Origin: JAGWRI01 sp963728785
GTDB lineage: Bacteria; Gemmatimonadota; Gemmatimonadetes; Gemmatimonadales; Gemmatimonadaceae
Length of the DNA stretch: 64,000 bases
Reading direction: 5' to 3'
Assembly (NCBI GenBank): GCA_963728785.1
Contig: CAVSKV010000003.1
Location: 62,001 to 126,000, forward strand
The position numbers were made by a program, and so were the translations under genes. A model generated the notes under the pieces. That model was given only the letters and a program-made list of their open reading frames with translations. It was not told the DNA's origin and searched no databases. Positions 24,787 through 31,954 of this stretch are shown here, piece after piece (position 1 is the stretch's first letter; the number at the start of each line of letters is the position of its first letter).

Positions 24787-25854
24787 TCAGGCGAGCGCCG
24801 CGTGCACGAGCCGGTCGTCCACCGGCGAGGTCCATCCTTGATCGCCGAACGCCATGGCACCGATACGTGTGGGAAGAGCGTACTGGACGCGGCCGGCGCG
24901 GCCCTTCTTGTCGCCATGGGTGGCGCGCACGATTGCCTCCGGCGCCATCTCCGTGGGTCGATTGACAGGCAGTCCGGCCGCCTTGCACGCGCTGCGAATC
25001 TGGTCGGCGGTGCCCGGCACGGCGATCTCCATCCGTTCGGCGATGACCGCTTCCGCGCACATGCCGATGGCCACGGCTTCGCCGTGTAACAAGGCATAGC
25101 CACTCAGGTGTTCGATGGCATGGCCGACGGTGTGCCCGAAGTTGAGGGTCATGCGGCGCCCCGACTCGCGGAAGTCGGCTGAGACGATGGTCGCCTTGAT
25201 CTCGATGCTCCGGGCGATGAGCGCACTCACGGAGCGGTCGTGGGGACGGTGGGCACGCAGTTCAGCGCCCGTATGGGCCGCAGCCGAGAAGTGAGCGGCA
25301 TCGGCGATCACGCCATGCTTGAGCGCTTCGGCGAGGCCGGCTCGATATTGCTCCACGGGGAGCGTGGCGAGTAACGAGGGGTCGGTGACGACTGCGGCGG
25401 GCTCGTGGAATGCACCCACCAAATTCTTGCCGGCCGGCGTATCAACGCCGGTCTTGCCACCGATGGAGGCATCAAGCATGGCGAGCAGGCTCGTGGGCGC
25501 GTGTACGAGCGGAACACCGCGCATGAAGGTGGCGGCCACAAAGCCTGCAAGATCACCCACCACGCCGCCGCCGAGCGCAATGACCGCCGAGTCGCGGCCG
25601 AACCCGGCGGCGAGCATCTGGTCCGTGACGTGAGCCCAGGTCTCCCGGGTCTTGTGCAGTTCGCCGGCCGGGATGGCGAACAGTTGCCACGGCGCTCCGG
25701 CCATCGCCGCGCCGGCACGCTCGCCGTACAGCGGGCCGACGTTGCTGTCGGTGATGATCGCGTATCGGTGTGCCCGCGCCGCCACACGTGCCACGCCGCC
25801 GATGGTGTCCAGCGCGCCGGGCAGGACATGCACGCGGTATGCGATGTCGATCAT
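24787..25854 (-). CDS. aroB: 3-dehydroquinate synthase
   Basis: A 355-residue NAD- and metal-dependent enzyme that cyclises DAHP to 3-dehydroquinate, the second step of the shikimate pathway. GGGVVGDLAGFVAATFMRG is the NAD and metal-binding loop, with GGKTGVDTPAGKN following. NFGHTVGHAIE and HGEAVAIGM carry the metal-ligand histidines. Length is normal. It follows the PduO gene by 28 bases, and the small membrane gene follows it, so an operon is likely. No other aro gene is in the window. Confidence 0.95.
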   Translation of the reverse strand: MIDIAYRVHVLPGALDTIGGVARVAARAHRYAIITDSNVGPLYGERAGAAMAGAPWQLFAIPAGELHKTRETWAHVTDQMLAAGFGRDSAVIALGGGVVGDLAGFVAATFMRGVPLVHAPTSLLAMLDASIGGKTGVDTPAGKNLVGAFHEPAAVVTDPSLLATLPVEQYRAGLAEALKHGVIADAAHFSAAAHTGAELRAHRPHDRSVSALIARSIEIKATIVSADFRESGRRMTLNFGHTVGHAIEHLSGYALLHGEAVAIGMCAEAVIAERMEIAVPGTADQIRSACKAAGLPVNRPTEMAPEAIVRATHGDKKGRAGRVQYALPTRIGAMAFGDQGWTSPVDDRLVHAALA

Positions 25855-25882
25855 GGACGGGCCGCCGGCCGGCGTGCGCGGG

Positions 25883-26428
25883 CTACCAGGTGACCTCGCC
25901 GGTGCCGGTGCGGCGGTTGGCGACCCTAGCGAGGGTGAACAGGAGATCTGACAGGCGGTTCAGGTAGATGACCACGACATCGGGCACTTCGACGGTGGTG
26001 CGGAGCGCGACCACTCGCCGCTCGGCGCGGCGGCATACGGTTCGTGCGAGGTGGAGCGCCGCCGCCTTGGGCGTACCGCCGGGAACGATGAAAGCCCTGA
26101 GCGGTTCGAGCTCGCGATCGCCCTCGTCGATGGCGCGCTCGAGTTCCGCGATGCGGCCCTCGTCGATACGCGCCTTGTTGAGATAGGACTTCATCTTCTC
26201 GCGATCCGGAGTGGCGAGCAGAGCGCCGATGGCGAACAGGTCGCGCTGAATCGGGACGAGCACTTCGTCGATGCGCGGCATGAGTTCGCCGGCGCGAGCG
26301 AGCCCGAGCGCGGCGTTCAGTTCGTCCACGTCGCCATAAGCTTCCACGCGGGGGTCACTCTTGGGCACGCGTTCCCCGCCGAACAGGCCGGTGTCGCCGG
26401 AGTCGCCGGTTTTCGTATAGATCTTCAT
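25883..26428 (-). CDS. PduO-type cob(I)alamin adenosyltransferase
   Basis: A 181-residue enzyme that transfers the adenosyl group of ATP to cob(I)alamin or cob(I)yrinate to form coenzyme B12. The N-terminal ATP-binding signature KIYTKTGDSGDTGLFGG is intact, followed by DPRVEAYGDVDELNAALG. The C-terminal VCRRAERRV and YLNRLSDLLFTLAR are the typical helices of the trimeric five-helix bundle. It stands between the Ser/Thr kinase and aroB on one strand; no corrin synthesis genes or B12 riboswitch are seen nearby. Confidence 0.94.
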   Translation of the reverse strand: MKIYTKTGDSGDTGLFGGERVPKSDPRVEAYGDVDELNAALGLARAGELMPRIDEVLVPIQRDLFAIGALLATPDREKMKSYLNKARIDEGRIAELERAIDEGDRELEPLRAFIVPGGTPKAAALHLARTVCRRAERRVVALRTTVEVPDVVVIYLNRLSDLLFTLARVANRRTGTGEVTW

Positions 26429-26545
26429 GCTGAGGAATGTACGCAGACAAAGTCAGCGCCGGCAAAGGAGCGCTGGCAAAGGCAGCGGCAGCAAGTACGG
26501 TGAAGGCGGACGAGGAACTGCGTGGCGGAACGAGCGTCCTACCGT

Positions 26546-27577
26546 CTACCCGAACAGTCTGGCAATAATCGACCCGCGTTTCTTCTTGAAGGCGTCCGAC
26601 GCGGCCTGCACTGCTGCGGGGTCGGCGTGGAAGCGCGCTTGGAACGTGGTGGGGAACATCTCCGCGAGATGGGTTTGCAGGCGATCGGGGGAGGCACCGG
26701 TGCGGTCGCTCTGACTGCCGATCCACTGGTCGAGCAGGTTGCCGAGTTGGGCCGCGGTGGCGCGCTCGGCCGGGTTACGCTGCAGCGCGAGCTGGAGGAT
26801 GTCCGCAAACTCGGGGTCGAGATCGGTGACCCGCGAGCGCAGGTCGGGGAGAGGTCGCAACACGACTTCCTCGACCGAGAGGGCGGTGTCGTCCTCGTGG
26901 AACAGCGGGCTCAGCGCGAGCAACTCATACAGCACGACGCCGAGGGAGAACACGTCGCTGCGAGCATCGACCAGCGTCCCCAGCACCTGTTCGGGACTCA
27001 TGTACCGCTTCTTGCCCATGCGAACGTGCGGCTCGCTGGCCGGGTCGATCGAGGTGCGTGCCTTGGCAATGCCGAAGTCGCCGAGTTTGATGTGGCCGTC
27101 CCAAGTGATCATGACGTTGCCGGGCGAAACGTCGCGGTGCACGACGTCGAGGCGGCGACCGTCGGGGCCCATGGCGTTGTGGGCGAAGTCGAGCGCTCGG
27201 CACAGACGGCTGCCAATGTAGGCGACCATCGTGGCCTGAATGGGTCGGCCGAGTTCGTTGTGACGGTCGATTACGCTGCGCAGCGTCGGGCCCTGGATGT
27301 ATTCCATGGCGATGAAGTACTGCCCCCGCACTTCGCCGAGCTGGTAGATCTGCACGATGTTGCCGTGCATCAGATTGGCCGAGAGTTTGGCTTCGTCGAT
27401 GAACAGCTGCAGGAACTGGCGCCGTTGAGCTAGGTGGGGATGGATGACCTTGAGCGCGATGCGCTTGGCGAAGCCCGAGGGTCCGGTCTGTTCGGCCTCG
27501 TACACGGTGGCCATCCCGCCCTCGGCCACCTTCCGCACGAGGTTAAATGCGCCGTGGTATTCGAGACTCTCGTTCAT
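26546..27577 (-). CDS. Serine/threonine protein kinase (Hanks type)
   Basis: A 343-residue cytoplasmic kinase. The glycine-rich loop (VAEGGMATVYEAE), the lysine in IALKVIHP, HRDVSPGN for the catalytic loop, DFGIAKA for metal binding and the MSPEQVLG activation-segment anchor are all present, so it should be active. A C-terminal tail of about 60 residues ends KKRGSIIARLFG. No transmembrane helix or sensor domain is seen, unlike PASTA-type kinases. The ATG at 27577 is used because upstream frame sequence is not kinase-like. It is divergent from the ferredoxin reductase gene. Confidence 0.93.
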   Translation of the reverse strand: MNESLEYHGAFNLVRKVAEGGMATVYEAEQTGPSGFAKRIALKVIHPHLAQRRQFLQLFIDEAKLSANLMHGNIVQIYQLGEVRGQYFIAMEYIQGPTLRSVIDRHNELGRPIQATMVAYIGSRLCRALDFAHNAMGPDGRRLDVVHRDVSPGNVMITWDGHIKLGDFGIAKARTSIDPASEPHVRMGKKRYMSPEQVLGTLVDARSDVFSLGVVLYELLALSPLFHEDDTALSVEEVVLRPLPDLRSRVTDLDPEFADILQLALQRNPAERATAAQLGNLLDQWIGSQSDRTGASPDRLQTHLAEMFPTTFQARFHADPAAVQAASDAFKKKRGSIIARLFG

Positions 27578-27702
27578 GCGGGGGTGGCGTGGAGGACGGT
27601 TGTGGGAATGGCGCCGGCACGACGCGGCGGATCGGGCCACAGCGCCCGCCGGCACCCTACTGCGTGCTTGTCTAATAGTTGAGCTGTGGCGAACGTTAAG
27701 CC

Positions 27703-28725
27703 ATGAATCACGAAATCCGCGACCTGACGATCATCGGCGGAGGACCGACGGGCCTCTTCGCGTTGTTCTATGCTGGCATGCGGGGGGCGACGGCGCAAAT
27801 CGTCGACGCGCTGGTCGAGCCGGGGGGGCAGTTGACGGCGCTGTACCCCGAAAAGGACATCTTCGACGTGGCGGGGTTTCCCCGTGTGCCGGCCAAGCAA
27901 CTGGTCCGGTCGCTTTGCGAACAGGCCGCGCAATTCGGCCAGCCGATGCACTTCTCGCAACGGGTGGTCGGGCTGGAGGAGACCCGCGGGAACTTCGTCC
28001 TGCTGACTGAAACGGACCGCTTTCCCACTCGATCGATCCTCATTGCGGCCGGAATCGGGGCGTTCAGCCCGCGGCGGCTGCCACAATCTTGGGCCGAGCC
28101 GTGGTACGGGCGGGGCATTCACGACGTGATCACCGACCCCGAGCAATTCCGCGGCCGGAAGGTGGTGATCATCGGCGGTGGTGATTCGGCGTTCGACTGG
28201 GGGACACAGCTGCTGGGGCGCGCAGCGTCGGTGACGATCGTGCACCGGAGCGACCGCTTCCGTGCTCACAGCGCGACCGTCTCGCAGTTCCGTGCCGCCG
28301 TGGACGCTGGAAAGGCGCGATTGTTCACCTTCCACGAACTTGAGGACCTCACGGTCCCCGCGGGGAGCGAAGTGTTCACCCATCTCGTGCTCAAGGACCT
28401 CAAGGCCAAGGCGACGTGTGAAGTCGAAGCCGACGTGGTGCTTCCGATGCTCGGGTTCGTGAGCGACATGGGCGCATTGAAGGATTGGGGTCTGCACGTC
28501 GAGAAGGACGAGATCCTGGTGAACAGTCAAATGGAGACCGGGCGGGCGGGGATCTATGCCGCGGGTGACGTGGTGACGTACCCGGGGAAGCTGAAATTGA
28601 TCGCCACTGGATTCGGCGATGCAGCCACGGCCGTCAATCAGGCCGTGCACTGGGTATACCCCGAGAAGAAGGTGAACCCGGGGCACAGCTCGAACATGGC
28701 GATCTTTGGGCAAAAGGACGACTGA
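27703..28725 (+). CDS. Ferredoxin/flavodoxin-NADP reductase, thioredoxin-reductase-like (YumC type)
   Basis: A 340-residue flavoprotein with two dinucleotide-binding domains: FAD loop IIGGGPTGLFALFYAGMRG at the N-terminus and NADPH loop VVIIGGGDSAFDWG near residue 150. A C-terminal GIYAAGDVVTYPGK FAD motif is present. The CxxC redox pair of thioredoxin reductase is absent; the chain matches the homodimeric type 2 ferredoxin-NADP reductases such as B. subtilis YumC. It would exchange electrons between NADPH and ferredoxin. The ATG at 27703 is preceded by AACGTT 5 bases upstream, a weak leaderless-promoter candidate. No ferredoxin gene is adjacent. Confidence 0.92.
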   Translation: MNHEIRDLTIIGGGPTGLFALFYAGMRGATAQIVDALVEPGGQLTALYPEKDIFDVAGFPRVPAKQLVRSLCEQAAQFGQPMHFSQRVVGLEETRGNFVLLTETDRFPTRSILIAAGIGAFSPRRLPQSWAEPWYGRGIHDVITDPEQFRGRKVVIIGGGDSAFDWGTQLLGRAASVTIVHRSDRFRAHSATVSQFRAAVDAGKARLFTFHELEDLTVPAGSEVFTHLVLKDLKAKATCEVEADVVLPMLGFVSDMGALKDWGLHVEKDEILVNSQMETGRAGIYAAGDVVTYPGKLKLIATGFGDAATAVNQAVHWVYPEKKVNPGHSSNMAIFGQKDD

Positions 28726-28728
28726 GGA

Positions 28729-28784
28729 GTCGGGCAGTCAGGGAGTCGGACAGTCGGGCAGTCAGGCAGTCGGGCAGTCGGATG
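28729..28784 (+). repeat. Octamer tandem repeat array (seven units)
   Basis: Seven consecutive 8-base units beginning 4 bases after the reductase stop: GTCGGGCA, GTCAGGGA, GTCGGACA, GTCGGGCA, GTCAGGCA, GTCGGGCA, GTCGGATG. The period is exact. An inverted four-unit array lies at 29180-29211, with the mazG-like gene between them; 28 of 33 bases match between 28737-28769 and the complement of 29179-29211. Confidence 0.8.
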
Positions 28785-28804
28785 CCGAAACGGCGGGCGG
28801 GCGG

Positions 28805-29107
28805 TTAGGGGCGGAACCCGTCGGGGTAGCGGGCACGCAGCTTCTGCACGTTCGCCGACGCGACCTCGTCCAACGACAATCCGGCGCTCGTCGCCGCGAT
28901 CGTCAGGCACCAGAGGGCGTCGCCGAGTTCTTCGCGCAGCCGGTCGGAATCGAGCGGCCGGCTCTGCATGCGATGTTTCCGCACCAGGCCGAGCACCTCT
29001 CCGGCCTCCTCGGCCAGTCCGGCCGCCGCGTCGAGTAATCGGTCCGGCTCCGAGAGCGATCGGTTGATCGTTCGCGCGGCGGCGGTGGAGTAGTGATCGA
29101 AATCCAC
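28805..29107 (-). CDS. MazG-like nucleotide pyrophosphohydrolase, 100 aa
   Basis: A 100-residue all-helical NTP pyrophosphohydrolase. The metal-binding acidic motifs are clear: LAEEAGEVLGLV (E-x-x-E) and REELGDALWC (E-x-x-D), the MazG/dUTPase-like pattern. Members hydrolyse noncanonical or excess dNTPs to dNMP and PPi in the cytosol. A GTG start at 29107 is supported by AGGAG about 9 bases upstream. The gene lies on the minus strand between two inverted octamer-repeat arrays, facing the reductase gene, and separated from the ABC permease by the second array. Confidence 0.85.
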   Translation of the reverse strand: MDFDHYSTAAARTINRSLSEPDRLLDAAAGLAEEAGEVLGLVRKHRMQSRPLDSDRLREELGDALWCLTIAATSAGLSLDEVASANVQKLRARYPDGFRP

Positions 29108-29179
29108 GGGTCCATCTCCTGGGGGAGTGTACGACAGTCGGAGGGTCCGATAGCACGGGCTCGACCGCTCGTAGTTTGC

Positions 29180-29211
29180 TGTCAGACTGCCCGACTGTCG
29201 AACTGCCTGAC
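29180..29211 (-). repeat. Octamer repeat array, inverted copy (four units)
   Basis: On the minus strand four 8-base units: GTCAGGCA, GTTCGACA, GTCGGGCA, GTCTGACA. Same family as the array at 28729-28784 but in the opposite orientation, 7 bases after the permease stop. Confidence 0.75.
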
Positions 29212-29217
29212 CGGTGT

Positions 29218-30135
29218 TCAGTACGCGACTCTGGGGTCCGCCTTGGCGTACGCCAGATCGGCGACCAAGTTCACGATCACGAAGACGACGCTCAGAAAGA
29301 GCACTGAGCCCTGGATGGCGGGGAGGTCCCGGCGGGCGATGGCGTTCACGACGTAGCGGCCGAGCCCCGGCCAAGAGAAGACGGTTTCGGTGAGAATGCT
29401 GCCCGTGAGGTACGAGCCGAAGTCGAGGCCGACCACGGTGATGACGGGCATCAGGGCGTTGCGCAGCGCGTGGCGGCCCAGCACGGCCCACTCGCTGGCG
29501 CCCTTGGCGCGCGCGGTCCGCGTGAAGTCGGCTCCCAGGGCATCGAGCATCGCCGACCGGGTGACGCGGGCCTGGAACGCGATGGAGCGCATGCCGAGCG
29601 CGAACGCGGGCAGGATCAGGTACGATAGCCCGCCCGATCCGGATGGCGGCAGCCAGCGCAGCCAGACGGCGAACACCAGGATGAGCAGGAGTCCCACCCA
29701 ATATACCGGAAATGATATACCCAAATAGGCCACCCCCAGTGCCAGGCGGTCTACCCACCCGCCCGGGCGGCGTGCGCTCAACACGCCCAGGGTGATCCCG
29801 CACGTGGTGGCGAGCAGCATCGCCGCCAGGGCGAGTTGGAGGGTCTTGGGGAAGCGCTCGGCGATGTCGCGGCTGATCGGCCGGTCGGTGATGTACGAGC
29901 GGCCGAGCCGGCCCCGGGCGACTTGGCCGACGTAGTGGGCGAATTGCACCGGCAGCGGGTCGTCGAGGTGGAGTTCGGCGCGGAGCCGGGCGATCGTGGC
30001 GGAGTCGGCGCGCTCGCCGATCATCGCCGTCACCGGATCACCCGGCGCCACGTACAGGAGCAGGAACGCCACGACCAACACGCCGAACAACGTCGGGACG
30101 GCGAGCGTGAGGCGGCGGGCGACGAAACGGAGCAT
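29218..30135 (-). CDS. Peptide-type ABC transporter permease (DppB family)
   Basis: A 305-residue inner-membrane permease with about six helices. The N-terminus MLRFVARRLTLAVPTL and FLLLYVAPGDPV, and the EAA cytoplasmic loop (RTARAKGASEWAVLGRHALRNALMP) are typical of DppB/OppB permeases. It follows the substrate-binding protein gene by 7 bases. The usual second permease (DppC) and ATPases (DppD, DppF) are not present in the window, so the complex is incomplete here and must use subunits from elsewhere. Confidence 0.92.
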   Translation of the reverse strand: MLRFVARRLTLAVPTLFGVLVVAFLLLYVAPGDPVTAMIGERADSATIARLRAELHLDDPLPVQFAHYVGQVARGRLGRSYITDRPISRDIAERFPKTLQLALAAMLLATTCGITLGVLSARRPGGWVDRLALGVAYLGISFPVYWVGLLLILVFAVWLRWLPPSGSGGLSYLILPAFALGMRSIAFQARVTRSAMLDALGADFTRTARAKGASEWAVLGRHALRNALMPVITVVGLDFGSYLTGSILTETVFSWPGLGRYVVNAIARRDLPAIQGSVLFLSVVFVIVNLVADLAYAKADPRVAY

Positions 30136-30142
30136 TGCGCGC

Positions 30143-31744
30143 CTAAGGCGATGGGCGACGGAAGGACACGTCCGTCCACCGCTGGCCGTTGAAGATCACG
30201 GGAAGCGTGAACCCTTGAATCCAGGGCTGTACGGCGAACAGCTTGTCGTAGAAATAGAGATACAGCATCGGAGCGTCGCCAAAGGCGAGCGAATCGGCCT
30301 GACGGTACAGCGCGTCGCGGCGGGCCTCGCTGGGCTCGCGCCGCGCCTCCAGCATCAGCGCGTCGAACGCCGGATTGCGGTAGAACGAGACGTTGCCGCC
30401 GAGGCCGGCGTTGGCGCTGCCGAGCAGCGGGTCGAGGAAGTTCTCGGCGTCCGGATAGTCGGCGTACCAGTCCTTGAGGAACAGATCGGTTTCGCCCTTG
30501 CGCGCCGCTTCACGGGCCGAGGCCGCGTCGCGCTGGACGATCGTGGTGTGGATGCCCGCTCCGTTGAGGTACGCCTGGATGGCTTCGGCCACGCGCATCA
30601 TGATGGGGGTGGCGCCGGTCCACAACTCGACGTCGATGCCGTTGGGATAGCCGGCTGCGGTGAGCAATTGGCGGGCCCGCGCCACGTCGTAGAGATACGG
30701 GGCGCGTGAGGAATCGGCGCCGCCGAGCGAGTGGGGGATCACGCCGGCCGCGATCCGGCCGCGGCCGTGGACGAGCTGGGCGAGGATCGTCTTCGTGTCC
30801 ACGGCGAGGTTGATAGCCCGACGCACCCGGGCGTCACGCAGCGGGCCGCGCGTGGTGTTGATGGCCACGTACACCAAGTCGAGAGAGGGCGCTTCGACCA
30901 GCAGACGGCGGCGGGCCGAATCCGCCTGCCAGCCAGAAATCTCGTCGGGGGGGATCTCGACGACGTCCACATTGCCCGCTTCAAATTCAGCGACGGCCGT
31001 GCTGGGCTCGGCGATGATGCGCGCTTCGAGCGAGTCGGCCCTGGGCGCGCCGCCCCAGTACGACGCATTTCTGGCGAATAGCAGGAAGTCGTCGTGCTTC
31101 CAGGTCACGAGCTTCCACGGGCCCGTGCCAACGGGGTGTTCGCTCATGTTCGCGGGGGCGTCAGCGGCGAGCACGGACGCCACCGGCATGGCGAGCAGTT
31201 TGGGGAAGATGGCCAGCGGCTGATCGAGCGTGATCGCGACCGTGCTGTCGTCGGGCGCAGTGAGGCCCGCGATCGCCGCCGCCTTGCCGTCGGCGAAGGC
31301 GGCGGCACCGCGAATCGGGAGCAGCGGTTCGGCGCGTCCACCATGGGTAGCGGGGTCGAGGGCCCGGGTGAAGGAGTGGACGACGTCCGCCGCGGTGAAG
31401 GGCCGTCCGTCCTGGAAGCTGACACCGGGCCGCAGGTGGAAGGTGTAGGTGAGACCGTCCGGGGAGACGTCCCAGCGCGCGGCAAGGGCGGGCTCGAGCC
31501 GGGCATCGGCAGTGAACCGGGTGAGGCCTTCGAACACGTAGCTGGCCGCGCGGCCGGTGGGTACATCGGTGGAGAGCGCCGGGTCGAGGGAGCGCGGGTC
31601 GTAGGTGTCGCGTGCGTCGATGAGGGTGCGGCGCGAGGTGGCCGACGGCTGCCCCCCGCGGCAGGCGAAAGCGACGCAGGGGAGGACGAGGAGGAGCGGC
31701 GACCTCAGCAAACGGCTGAAGAAACGAGTCACGACGGTTGACAC
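30143..31744 (-). CDS. Peptide-type ABC transporter substrate-binding lipoprotein (SBP_bac_5)
   Basis: A 533-residue periplasmic receptor of the family 5 extracellular solute-binding proteins, which bind peptides, nickel or sugars. A lipoprotein signal ends at LPCVAFACRG. YVFEGLTRF, DGLTYTFHLRPGVSFQDG and FTAADVVHSF are family hallmarks near the N-terminus, and LRDARVRRAINLAVD lies mid-chain. The ligand cannot be read. The likely start is the GTG at 31744, with a TTGACG / TAAGTT promoter about 18 bases upstream. It heads an operon with the DppB-type permease. Confidence 0.92.
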   Translation of the reverse strand: MSTVVTRFFSRLLRSPLLLVLPCVAFACRGGQPSATSRRTLIDARDTYDPRSLDPALSTDVPTGRAASYVFEGLTRFTADARLEPALAARWDVSPDGLTYTFHLRPGVSFQDGRPFTAADVVHSFTRALDPATHGGRAEPLLPIRGAAAFADGKAAAIAGLTAPDDSTVAITLDQPLAIFPKLLAMPVASVLAADAPANMSEHPVGTGPWKLVTWKHDDFLLFARNASYWGGAPRADSLEARIIAEPSTAVAEFEAGNVDVVEIPPDEISGWQADSARRRLLVEAPSLDLVYVAINTTRGPLRDARVRRAINLAVDTKTILAQLVHGRGRIAAGVIPHSLGGADSSRAPYLYDVARARQLLTAAGYPNGIDVELWTGATPIMMRVAEAIQAYLNGAGIHTTIVQRDAASAREAARKGETDLFLKDWYADYPDAENFLDPLLGSANAGLGGNVSFYRNPAFDALMLEARREPSEARRDALYRQADSLAFGDAPMLYLYFYDKLFAVQPWIQGFTLPVIFNGQRWTDVSFRRPSP

Positions 31745-31761
31745 CTAGGAAAGCGGGCGAG

Positions 31762-31790
31762 AACTTACGACACCCGCACCGACGCGTCAA
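31762..31790 (-). promoter_or_regulatory. Promoter of the substrate-binding protein gene
   Basis: On the minus strand TTGACG (31785-31790), 17 bases, TAAGTT (31762-31767), with the GTG start 17 bases after the -10. The same TAAGTT box serves the lipoprotein at 16.2 kb. Confidence 0.65.
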
Positions 31791-31954
31791 TCATATGCGC
31801 CCGCCGGATTTACGCGCCGCGCGGGCGCGTCGTGTATCGACCGTCTGTTCACATGACTCAGTAGACCCGGGAATCGCGCGGGGGGCGACGCCTGGGGGTT
31901 CCGCTCCGAGGTTCGCATGTTCCATCAGCGACGTCCCTTGCGCTCCGGCGGTTG

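Noticed and set aside
28729..28784. CRISPR array
   Set aside because: The units are 8 bases with no spacers, and no cas gene is near; it is a simple tandem repeat.
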